A DNA stretch of 64,000 nt from an uncultured Spartobacteria bacterium (GTDB taxonomy: Bacteria; Verrucomicrobiota; Verrucomicrobiia; Chthoniobacterales; Chthoniobacteraceae), in the NCBI GenBank assembly GCA_903901425.1, contig CAIURC010000214.1:62001-126000 (forward strand), written 5' to 3'. Under the pieces are notes generated by a model, which worked only from the letters and a program-made list of their open reading frames with translations, had not been told where the DNA came from and did no database searches. The position numbers and the translations under genes are program-made. Positions within the stretch are counted from its first letter, which is position 1. Each line of letters starts with the position of its first letter. Below, one piece after another: positions 54,678 through 62,714 of the stretch.

Positions 54678-57272
54678 TCAGCGGTCCGACAATTTCCTGA
54701 AGTAATCTTCCACCCGGCGGCGATACGCCGGAGACACCGATTCCTCGCGCATCCGGGTCAACTCGGCGCGAACCGCCTCCTGCTGGGCCTTGTCCTGCAA
54801 TTGCGAACGGTACTTTTCGATCGCATCCAGCAACCCCCGCAGTTGCGCCTCGTCGGCCGGCCCCTCGCCACTCAACACGCGGGCCGCCTTCGACTTGAGA
54901 ATCATCCCGTCCACATTCCCCGCATTCTCGCCCACTCCAGCCTCCAATCCCGCCAACGCTTCGCCCTTGAGCCGCGCCTGCGCAGGACCGCCAGGTGCGG
55001 ATTTCAAGAGGCTCTCAAGATGCAGTACAGCCTGATCCAAAGACAACCGGTCTCCGGACTGGGCTTCCGGGGCCCCGGGGTCACTGGCCTGAGCGGTGCT
55101 CCCGCCCACCCGCGGCAAAGCCTTGTCGATCGCTGAAAGGAGTTCCCCCAAAGCCTTGCCCGCCGCCACGGAACCCGCTCCGCCCACCACTCCCTCTTTG
55201 AGTTCTTTGCCGGCTGCCTCCAGCTTCGCAGCCGCATTTTTACCCGTCTCGCCCGACACCGCCTCACCCAAGCCAGCTCCGGCGGGAAGCCTGCCCAGTT
55301 CCTGTAAAGCCTGCTGAGCATTGCCAACCATCGTCTGCAACGCATCCGCACCTCCCTGTCCGCCTCCACCGGGCGCGTTACTGGCGTCACCCTGGCCTGA
55401 CTTTGGACCGCCGCTGCACAGTGCCTTGCTGGCTTGCTCGATCACCTCGCGCGAGCGCAGAGCCCGTTCCAGAGCCTGGGCATTCTCGGTACGCGCAAGC
55501 GCCTTTTTGAGGTCCTGGATGCGGTCCTTGACCTCTGCAAGACGTAGTCCGGTGAAAGCGCTCGGATCGGCTCCCTCGCCCCCCTTGGAGTTTTTGGCGG
55601 CTGTCTCGGCACCCTGCATGGCTTTTTCCAAAGCCGCCACCTCTCCGTCTGCCCCCCGGAAACACCGTGCCTGCTGTTCTTTGAGTTCGGCAAACTCGGC
55701 CGCAATTTCAGCCTGGCGCCGGGCGACTTCGCCCGCTTTTAACGGGGCACCGCTGCTCTGACCGGTTTTTGAAGACCGCTTTGCAGCCTCGCACAACTGG
55801 CTCTGCCTGGCCTCAAGTGCCTCCAGCTTTTTTCGGGTTTCCTCGCCCCGGTTGCGGATCTCGAGCACGGTGGCGATGGGGTCCGCCTGTTTGCCAGATT
55901 CATCCTCGCTGAACTGGTCCGGATTTTCTGCGACCTTTTGATGGAACTGTTTTCTGGCCTCAATCAACGAGTGGAGAGCCTTGGCCTGTTCCGGGCGAAC
56001 CGCCCCATCCACGCCATCCTGGAGCGCGGAAACCGCCCGGCCCATCTCAAGCCCCGCATCCCAGAGGGCCGCACTGACCTCGGGCATTTCCCACTGTTTT
56101 CCTGAGGCCTGCAGCTTTGCATCCACGACCTGCGCGGCCTTCTGCAGGCGCTCCTGAGCTTCCTTCAGCTTGGACCGGTCCTGGCTCTTCTGTTCCTCGT
56201 TTCCGTACTGTCCCCCCGTAAACCGCGCGGTTTCGCGCAGGATCCGCTGTTGCTCCTCAATGAGCTCCGAGATTTCACGCACCAGAGAACCGCCTTTGCC
56301 GCCCCCTGCCTGCTCGACCTTTTCCAATTCGGTCCGGAACGGGCGAATCTCCACGAAGTAGAGTTCAGAACTGAGGGCACCGTACCCCTCGGCGGTTCCC
56401 CTTGCCACATAGGTGAGCACATCCCAGTCCGAAAGCCCGAGCTCGTCTAAAAACAGCCGTTCCGTGTACGCGGCATACTGTTTCTCCGCCGGTGCAGCCA
56501 GCGGGTGCTCGACCACGGGCATCCCATTGACGGCGTGTTCCCAGCGCAACCCACTCAGTTCGCCGCCCGCAGCGGCCTCAAGTTTAAACTCCAGCACGTC
56601 CACCTTCGTCAGCTTCAAATCCCGGCCAGGTTCCGTGATCCGAAGTTCTCCCCACGGTTTCACCGGCTCAGCCTTGGGTGGTGCCGCGATTTCAAAGGTT
56701 CCCGAGGGGTTGGGCTGGTCTGCGGACAGGATGGGCACGGTGAGTTTGCGCCACGGATCCTGAACGACAGAGAAGCGCCAAAGGGCGAGTGCAGCAGCCC
56801 CACAGGCAAGGGCGAAGGCGCAAGGCGCAGCCAACCGGTACGGCTGCACCTTGGGCCCAGCCAGCACCGACTCGGCTTGGGCTTGGATTCGGCCGAAAAT
56901 CGGCCCCCGGTGCGCGGGTTTTTCCGCCAGATCCACCAGCGTGTTCAGCCGGTCCATCAAACCCGGGTTGGCCGCCTCGCTTTCCAAAGCCACCCGGCGC
57001 CGGTTCCATACCCAGCGCCGCACGGCAAAGGGCAGCAGCCCGAACCCGAGCGCACAAACCGCGGCTCCGAGCCAAATCCAAAACCGTGCCTGATCCTGAT
57101 CCACGACTGCTCCCCGCTCAATTTCCCAAACCAGAGTCCATCCAGCCAAAACCCAAACCCATCCCCACCCGGCAAAAGCCCAAAGCATTGCACCCAGCTT
57201 CGAGCGCCGTTCCAATCCCATCAGGTACCCGGCCCAATTCCGGCGCCCGTGTTGCATGGAGGAATTTTTCAT
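54678..57272 (-). CDS. Large coiled-coil membrane protein of the MoxR cluster (DUF4175-like)
   Basis: 864 residues. Three N-terminal helices (about 29-48, 63-85, 148-166) precede a beta-rich region to about 300. A very long helical, Gln/Glu/Lys/Ala-rich part follows (LIEEQQRILRETARF, QERLQKAAQVVDAKL) with Gly-rich breaks such as GGGGQGG. It resembles the DUF4175-type proteins near MoxR/VWA genes, but I cannot confirm the family. It may be a long periplasmic scaffold. It is 13 bases after the BatA-like gene and 9 bases before the VWA gene. Confidence 0.65.
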   Translation of the reverse strand: MKNSSMQHGRRNWAGYLMGLERRSKLGAMLWAFAGWGWVWVLAGWTLVWEIERGAVVDQDQARFWIWLGAAVCALGFGLLPFAVRRWVWNRRRVALESEAANPGLMDRLNTLVDLAEKPAHRGPIFGRIQAQAESVLAGPKVQPYRLAAPCAFALACGAAALALWRFSVVQDPWRKLTVPILSADQPNPSGTFEIAAPPKAEPVKPWGELRITEPGRDLKLTKVDVLEFKLEAAAGGELSGLRWEHAVNGMPVVEHPLAAPAEKQYAAYTERLFLDELGLSDWDVLTYVARGTAEGYGALSSELYFVEIRPFRTELEKVEQAGGGKGGSLVREISELIEEQQRILRETARFTGGQYGNEEQKSQDRSKLKEAQERLQKAAQVVDAKLQASGKQWEMPEVSAALWDAGLEMGRAVSALQDGVDGAVRPEQAKALHSLIEARKQFHQKVAENPDQFSEDESGKQADPIATVLEIRNRGEETRKKLEALEARQSQLCEAAKRSSKTGQSSGAPLKAGEVARRQAEIAAEFAELKEQQARCFRGADGEVAALEKAMQGAETAAKNSKGGEGADPSAFTGLRLAEVKDRIQDLKKALARTENAQALERALRSREVIEQASKALCSGGPKSGQGDASNAPGGGGQGGADALQTMVGNAQQALQELGRLPAGAGLGEAVSGETGKNAAAKLEAAGKELKEGVVGGAGSVAAGKALGELLSAIDKALPRVGGSTAQASDPGAPEAQSGDRLSLDQAVLHLESLLKSAPGGPAQARLKGEALAGLEAGVGENAGNVDGMILKSKAARVLSGEGPADEAQLRGLLDAIEKYRSQLQDKAQQEAVRAELTRMREESVSPAYRRRVEDYFRKLSDR

Positions 57273-57285
57273 AGGCTTGCCATGG

Positions 57286-59349
57286 TCACTTTCCGAACAC
57301 GAATGGATTCCCCGTTTTCTTAGCGCGACTCCCCCGGTTCCAACCCGCCGCTACGGTCCAGATGCTTTCCGCCACCAGAACCATGGCACCGGCCAGAAGG
57401 AGCCACCACCACCAGAGCGATCCCTTCCGGGCAGGCTGGGCCTGCTTGGAACTCTCCACCCGGTCCGGTTCCGGCACCCGCCAGCGCCCTACCGCTGCAG
57501 GCTCGGCTCGCTCATACCTCAAATCGCTTTCCTCGGCCCGGAGGTTAACCACCGCCACCCGCTCCGTTTTTTCGGAGTCTCCAAAACTGAGCTTGTAAAT
57601 CCCGGGGGCGTCCGGGAGCCGGACCTCGGCCTGGCCCCTCTCATCGACCGGAACCCGGCACAGCTCTCTGCCGTCCCTGCACACCACCGCCGAACCGGCT
57701 TTCTCCCACGGCTGCAACTGGATCCGCCACGGCACCCCGCAGTCCAGCCAGGATACCCGCTGGGATGGAGGCCTCAGGTACTGGAGCATCAAATCCACCA
57801 TCGGCACAAACGAAGGCAGGACCCCCCAGTTGGTCTGGCGCCGGTCCATTCCAAAGGCACTCACCACCAGCCGCCCCGCACCTTTTTTCTGGCCCACTTC
57901 CACCACCAGAGGATACCCGCCCTCCGACCACGCCAGACCGGTTCCGCCACCTCCGCTCAAATCCATGAACCCAGCGACGCGGACCCGGCTCAAATCCCCG
58001 AAATCTGGCGAGGCAAACGGTGCAAAGACCTGATGCCCAAGTGCGACGCGCCCGATACCAACCCCGGATTCCGAGACCCGATCCAGAGGCCCGAAACCGA
58101 CTCCCCAACGCGTCAACGCTTCCCGGGCCACTGGCCCCACACGGTCCATCAAGATCCAGACACCGCTTCCCACCTCGAGATGCTTTTCCACGGCTTTTTG
58201 AACAGCGAGAGACTGAAGGTAATGGGCCTCGACTACCAGAACCTCCCCGGGATCCTTCTCCACGCGTCCCAAATCCGCGGGGTCCCACTCGTCCAGGCGC
58301 CAGTAGCCTCTGGCCACTTCGGGCTTGAGCGCCCCGCGCAGAAACGTGTTCCCGGTCAACACCGCCACGCGCCCCTCTTCGACCGGTTCCCCCGCAAAAT
58401 AACCGGCCTCGTCGCCGCCCAGCGCGTCCTTGATTCCCTCCAATCGGATCCGGCCCTCCACCCACCCATCGGATTCCTGCCTCCAGAGTGCTCCCACAGG
58501 CACCTCGCTCTGGCCGGACTGCACAGGGACCATCCGCCGCAAAACCTCGCGCCCGCCACTTTCCACAACCAACTCCGCGCGTCCCGCCGGTCCTGAGTGC
58601 CGGAGTATTCCCGCACACTGGACCTGAACGCTGTCTCCGAGGAAAACACGGCGGAACTCCAGCCCACCCACCGACCAGTTTTCCCGCTGGGCCTGTTCCG
58701 GCAAATGCGCGAATCGCACCTCAACGCCTCTCAGGAACCCCGGCACATTCGGGTTTTCCTCCCACTGGTTGAGCTGTCCATCTCCGAGAAAAACAATTTC
58801 GCGCCGTGAACCCAGAGACCGCTCCAGAACGCTGCTGGCCTGCCGGAAAGCGGCAAGATACGAGCCGCGCTCGTGCGAAGGTTCAAGCGACTGCAAACGC
58901 TCGATCGCGGTTTGCGGGCTTTCCCCAAGCCCCACCAAGACCCGTGGCCGCCCCCTCAACTCCACCACACCTGCCTGCACATTCTCCCCAAGCCCTTCCA
59001 ATTCCCGGATGAGCCAGTCCCGGTCCCGGATCCAACCGCCTCCGGCACGGGTGCTGAAGGTGCTGTCCACAACGTACACCCGACTGACCAAACCCGCCGG
59101 TGCTTTGGGCGCATCCGGATTGGGCCGCGCAAACGCAAACACCACGGCAGCAAATCCGAGGCTTCTGAGCACCCATAACAACGGGTCCCTCAGCCTGCGC
59201 GGTGCGTGCCGCACCACGGGCGACTCGTCCACAAACCGCAGCGCGGCAAACACCCGGGGCTGGGTCTTTTTTCTGCGCTGCAAATGCAACCAGAGAGGCA
59301 CCCCCAAACCCGCAAGACCCGCAAGCATCCATGGCACCGCAAAGTTCAT
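57286..59349 (-). CDS. BatA-like membrane protein with VWA-like domain
   Basis: 687 residues. The N-terminus is the BatA aerotolerance-type membrane domain (FAVPWMLAGLAGLGVPLWLHL, PLLWVLRSLGFAAVVFAFARP). The VWA-like part reads VYVVDSTFSTRAGG, so the MIDAS motif is degenerate. A central region resembles a glutamine-amidotransferase-like fold, and a C-terminal helix follows (LWWWWLLLAGAMVLVAESIW). BatA-type proteins work with MoxR ATPases and DUF58 proteins in envelope complex assembly. It overlaps DUF58 by ATGA. Confidence 0.8.
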   Translation of the reverse strand: MNFAVPWMLAGLAGLGVPLWLHLQRRKKTQPRVFAALRFVDESPVVRHAPRRLRDPLLWVLRSLGFAAVVFAFARPNPDAPKAPAGLVSRVYVVDSTFSTRAGGGWIRDRDWLIRELEGLGENVQAGVVELRGRPRVLVGLGESPQTAIERLQSLEPSHERGSYLAAFRQASSVLERSLGSRREIVFLGDGQLNQWEENPNVPGFLRGVEVRFAHLPEQAQRENWSVGGLEFRRVFLGDSVQVQCAGILRHSGPAGRAELVVESGGREVLRRMVPVQSGQSEVPVGALWRQESDGWVEGRIRLEGIKDALGGDEAGYFAGEPVEEGRVAVLTGNTFLRGALKPEVARGYWRLDEWDPADLGRVEKDPGEVLVVEAHYLQSLAVQKAVEKHLEVGSGVWILMDRVGPVAREALTRWGVGFGPLDRVSESGVGIGRVALGHQVFAPFASPDFGDLSRVRVAGFMDLSGGGGTGLAWSEGGYPLVVEVGQKKGAGRLVVSAFGMDRRQTNWGVLPSFVPMVDLMLQYLRPPSQRVSWLDCGVPWRIQLQPWEKAGSAVVCRDGRELCRVPVDERGQAEVRLPDAPGIYKLSFGDSEKTERVAVVNLRAEESDLRYERAEPAAVGRWRVPEPDRVESSKQAQPARKGSLWWWWLLLAGAMVLVAESIWTVAAGWNRGSRAKKTGNPFVFGK

Positions 59350-60257
59350 TTTGAACCCCTCCGCCCCCCAAGAAACTGCGCCAACCGAACCCCGGGGTCC
59401 TCATCCCCGCGAAACACACTGTGCCCAATCCGGTGCATCCCAAAAAATTCACGTTGCGCCTCGAGAAACCGTCCCATGCGTTCCAAATACACATCCCGCG
59501 CCTGCTCCGGACGCACCTGCCTGCTCAGACCGGTTTCCGGGTCCACAAACCAGCCTTCCTCGGCAAATGGAAAATCAAGCTCGTCGGGATCCAGACACTG
59601 GAATGCAAGGAGTTCGTGTCCGGCATACCGCAGCCGTTTGAGTCCCTCGCTCCATTCTTCCTCGGGATCCAGAAAATCACTGAACACCAGCACCACGCCC
59701 CGCCGTCGCATGAGCCGGAATGCGGCCTCCAGAAGTGTTCCGATCTGGGTGCCGCCCGCCACCGGGAGCTTTTCCAGACCTGTCAGCGCCTCCGAAAGGC
59801 GTTCCGAACGGCGGGAAGGTTCCCAGTACCGGACCGGGCCGGCATCGTTCCCCGGTTCGAGCGCGAGAACCCCGACAGGATCCTGTTGCCCGGCAAGAAG
59901 CCAGCCCATTGCCGCCGCCAGAGTCTGGGCGCAGCCCGCCTTCGAATCCCAAGCCCGATCTCCCCGGTACGCCATCGAAGCACTCCGGTCCAGAACCAGA
60001 AGCACCCGGGCTTCAGTGTCCTGCTCGTACCGCTTCGAATACAGGCGGTCGCTGCGCCCGTAGTGCCGCCAGTCCACACGCCGCAAATCATCCCCCGCCC
60101 GGTAATCCCTGTACTCGCTGAACTCCACGCTCCCCCCGTGAAACGGACTGCGCTGGATCCCAGACAGGTACCCCTCCACCAAATACCGAGCCCGAAAAAC
60201 CAGCCCCTCCAAAACCCGCAACACCTCGGGAGCCGGCTCTCGCTTTTCGCCCGTCAT
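59346..60257 (-). CDS. DUF58 protein with VWA-like fold
   Basis: 303 residues. The DUF58 core is GDDLRRVDWRHYGRSDRLYSKRY, followed by LLVLDRSASM and a VVLVFSDFLDP strand. No membrane segment is visible. DUF58 proteins are the near-constant partners of MoxR ATPases. I chose the ATG at 60257, ten bases after the moxR stop and preceded by GAGGG. The frame is open to 60329, which would overlap moxR. Confidence 0.88.
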   Translation of the reverse strand: MTGEKREPAPEVLRVLEGLVFRARYLVEGYLSGIQRSPFHGGSVEFSEYRDYRAGDDLRRVDWRHYGRSDRLYSKRYEQDTEARVLLVLDRSASMAYRGDRAWDSKAGCAQTLAAAMGWLLAGQQDPVGVLALEPGNDAGPVRYWEPSRRSERLSEALTGLEKLPVAGGTQIGTLLEAAFRLMRRRGVVLVFSDFLDPEEEWSEGLKRLRYAGHELLAFQCLDPDELDFPFAEEGWFVDPETGLSRQVRPEQARDVYLERMGRFLEAQREFFGMHRIGHSVFRGDEDPGVRLAQFLGGRRGSK

Positions 60258-60267
60258 TCCCTCGAAT

Positions 60268-61311
60268 TCAGGGCCGTATTTCCCGCAACAACTTGGCCAC
60301 GATCTGATCGGTGGTGACCCCTTCGGCATCGGCCTGGAAACTCTTCAGGATCCGGTGCCCCAAAACCCAAGGAGCCAGCGCCGCCACGTCTTCACACGCC
60401 ACATTGAACCGCCCCTCACAGGCTGCACGGGCGCGTCCCGCCAGAATCAGGTTCTGGCTGGCTCGGGGACTGGCTCCGCAGCGCACCCAGCGCTGCACCT
60501 CCGGGGAAGCCGAGGCATCGGGTCGGGTGGCACGCACCAGTCGCACCGCGTACTCCACCACATTCGGAGCCGCTGGAATCCATGAAACCGCGTTTCTCCA
60601 CGCCTGAACCTCCCCCACCGTGAAGACTGGCTCAACCCGTTCGAGCGGGTTGTGGGCATGCCGCGTAACCAACTCCACCTCCTCGGTCTGCGTCGGATAG
60701 CCCACCTTGAGCTCAAACAAAAACCGGTCCAACTGCGCTTCAGGCAGCGGATACGTGCCCTCCTGTTCAATCGGGTTCTGCGTCGCCAACACCATGAACG
60801 GTTCCTCCAGACGGTAACTCCGCCCCCCCACCGACACCGTCTTCTCCTGCATCGCTTCCAACAACGCCGACTGCGTCTTCGGCGGCGTCCGGTTGATCTC
60901 GTCCGCCAACAGCACACTGGTGAATATCGGACCGCTCATGAACCGGAACCGTCGCGCCCCGGACTCCGGATCCTCCTCCAAAATGTCCGAACCGGTAATG
61001 TCGGCTGGCATCAAGTCCGGCGTGAACTGGATCCGGCCAAATGGCAGCCCCAGAACCTTGGAAACCACGTGCACCAACAGCGTCTTGGCAAGCCCAGGGT
61101 ATCCCACCAGCAAGCAGTGGCCACGACTCAGCAACGCGTACAGAATCCCTTCCACCAAATCCGTCTTGCCCACCACCACCCGGGCCACTGCGTCTTTCAA
61201 ACGCGGCACACATCCCGCCAGATGCTCGATCACACGCGCCGCCTGTTCCTCAGGCAACGGCGGGGGGCCGTCTCCCGGCGCTTTCACCTGATTTTGGATT
61301 TCCGTTTGCAT
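60268..61311 (-). CDS. MoxR-family AAA+ ATPase
   Basis: 347 residues. Walker A is GYPGLAKT (about 69-76, the MoxR form), Walker B is VLLADEINR, and sensor 1 lies in VLATQNPIEQEGTYPLPEAQLDRF. A C-terminal AAA lid contains GASPRASQNLILAGRA. MoxR ATPases act as chaperones that remodel or insert metal cofactors into VWA proteins; the genes immediately downstream encode such proteins. It starts 18 bases after the EF-hand gene. Confidence 0.95.
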   Translation of the reverse strand: MQTEIQNQVKAPGDGPPPLPEEQAARVIEHLAGCVPRLKDAVARVVVGKTDLVEGILYALLSRGHCLLVGYPGLAKTLLVHVVSKVLGLPFGRIQFTPDLMPADITGSDILEEDPESGARRFRFMSGPIFTSVLLADEINRTPPKTQSALLEAMQEKTVSVGGRSYRLEEPFMVLATQNPIEQEGTYPLPEAQLDRFLFELKVGYPTQTEEVELVTRHAHNPLERVEPVFTVGEVQAWRNAVSWIPAAPNVVEYAVRLVRATRPDASASPEVQRWVRCGASPRASQNLILAGRARAACEGRFNVACEDVAALAPWVLGHRILKSFQADAEGVTTDQIVAKLLREIRP

Positions 61312-61329
61312 GGGGGGAGGTGTCTCTGG

Positions 61330-61701
61330 TTAGCGTTTCCCGGCATCGCCGCCGCAGCGGTTCTTGGCAAATGCAGATGCCTCACGCTCGCTCAAAACCC
61401 CGTTTCCATCGCTGTCCGCAGCCTGAAATGCCTCGCTCAACCGGGTCAATCCGGGGTCGGCATCCTCCCACTCTGGCAGCCCCCCAAACTTCAGATCCAA
61501 ACCCACCCAAACTTTATTCTTCGGTCCCTGCTCTTCACAGAATGCAGCCCGCAAGAATGTTGAAGCCGCTTTCCCGCTTCCAAACCGCCATGCCGGAGAT
61601 TGTTCCCCACGCTTCTTGGTCCATATCGCCCCGGTTTTAATCATGCAACCGCTTCCAAGAAACAAGGTCCCAACGGCTACCGCGAGGAGTCGATACTTCA
61701 T
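61330..61701 (-). CDS. Small exported EF-hand-like protein, possible lipoprotein
   Basis: 123 residues. The signal (LLAVAVGTLFLGSGC) ends in a Cys that could be lipidated, although the lipobox is not perfect. Near the C-terminus is one EF-hand-like calcium loop (DSDGNGVLSEREA). The middle resembles no family I know. It lies 18 bases before moxR and 53 bases after the caspase-like gene on the same strand. AGGGA two bases before the ATG may be its ribosome binding site. Confidence 0.7.
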   Translation of the reverse strand: MKYRLLAVAVGTLFLGSGCMIKTGAIWTKKRGEQSPAWRFGSGKAASTFLRAAFCEEQGPKNKVWVGLDLKFGGLPEWEDADPGLTRLSEAFQAADSDGNGVLSEREASAFAKNRCGGDAGKR

Positions 61702-61754
61702 TCCCTGAGTGATGCAGATCGCCGGGAGTGTTGCAAACTTTTATCATATTCGGA

Positions 61755-62513
61755 TCATTTCTTGCCCACGGGCCGCCATTCCCCGCCTGAACCGTCTCCA
61801 CTCCCAAACCACGGCTGTTCCTGAACCACCAAACTCCGTTCCTCGTACCACCCCAAAACACGGCTGCCCACCCGCGCAACAAACCCCTCAAACCCCGTGC
61901 CCCCCTCCTCCAAAGCGTCCGCCACAAAACGCATCAGCACGGGGTCGCTCCCGTACACAGTTTCGCCGTCCGACGTCAGCACCCTCCGGTCCTTGCCCAT
62001 CACCGCCGCCCCGAACTTGCCACTCCCGCAAAACGCCAGCACCCAGGCGGAACCGGGATTTGCAGCGTTGGCCACCGCAATGAGATCCGGCACACCGACC
62101 CGCGGCCCGCGAACATGCAGCACGGGCTGACCGCCGAGCAGTCCGCCGTGTCCCCAGACGAACGCGGTCAACCCGCGCCCTGCAACAGCCGTGGCCGCAT
62201 TCTTGAGCCCCGCGAGGGTTGGCTCCCCTCGTTCGACCTGCAGTCCGCCTGGGATTGGCACCCGTCCCTCGGTCAGGAGATGGATTCTGCGGCCCTCGAC
62301 CACCGGCAACCGGGCAAGCAAATCGCCCGCAATCAAACCGTCTTGGTCGCGGCTGGCTTGGTCCCCCGCAACCCCGGAAAATATCAGGATGTCGTTCCGG
62401 TCCAGTTGGAGACCGGTTCCAATAGGCGCTGCGGGTTCCTGAGCAAAGCTTGAGCTCGCAAGGCAGCCCAGCCCAACAGCAAAGAGCAAAATCCAAGCGG
62501 GACACAGTCTCAT
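61755..62513 (-). CDS. Exported caspase-like (clan CD) protein, putative peptidase
   Basis: 252 residues with a signal peptide (AWILLFAVGLGCLASSSFA). The layout recalls the caspase/legumain fold. A first strand (ILIFSGVAGDQASRDQDG) leads to His122 in FVWGHGG. Cys162 follows in VLAFCGSGKFG, then VLTSDGETVYGS and a final helix. The His-Gly and Cys-x-Ser-Gly pair is the clan CD dyad pattern. Proteolysis is not shown, and the family match is by eye. I use the ATG at 62513 for its signal peptide; the frame runs back over the divergent CotH gene, which rules out the long form. It probably heads the EF-hand/MoxR operon. Confidence 0.55.
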   Translation of the reverse strand: MRLCPAWILLFAVGLGCLASSSFAQEPAAPIGTGLQLDRNDILIFSGVAGDQASRDQDGLIAGDLLARLPVVEGRRIHLLTEGRVPIPGGLQVERGEPTLAGLKNAATAVAGRGLTAFVWGHGGLLGGQPVLHVRGPRVGVPDLIAVANAANPGSAWVLAFCGSGKFGAAVMGKDRRVLTSDGETVYGSDPVLMRFVADALEEGGTGFEGFVARVGSRVLGWYEERSLVVQEQPWFGSGDGSGGEWRPVGKK

Positions 62514-62714
62514 GGCCTCCCGTTTCCAACCGGGGAGGATTTCCCGCAAGCAAAAATCGTGATCCATCCCCGGCAGCCCGCTCCGGCGCCGCCAAAGCCC
62601 ACGGCACCTTGGACTTGAAATCCAGATCCAGCCAAATCCCGGTCCCGGAGGAAATCCCGGCGGCGCGACTGGATTCAAACCTCCGACTCTGCCATTCTTA
62701 CAGTGCTCATTCCC

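Noticed and set aside
53052-55136. Plus-strand frame of 694 codons
   Set aside because: Antisense to the VWA and coiled-coil genes; Arg/Pro/His-rich with no motifs.
57256-58596. Plus-strand frame of 446 codons
   Set aside because: Antisense to the BatA-like gene, low-complexity composition, no domain.
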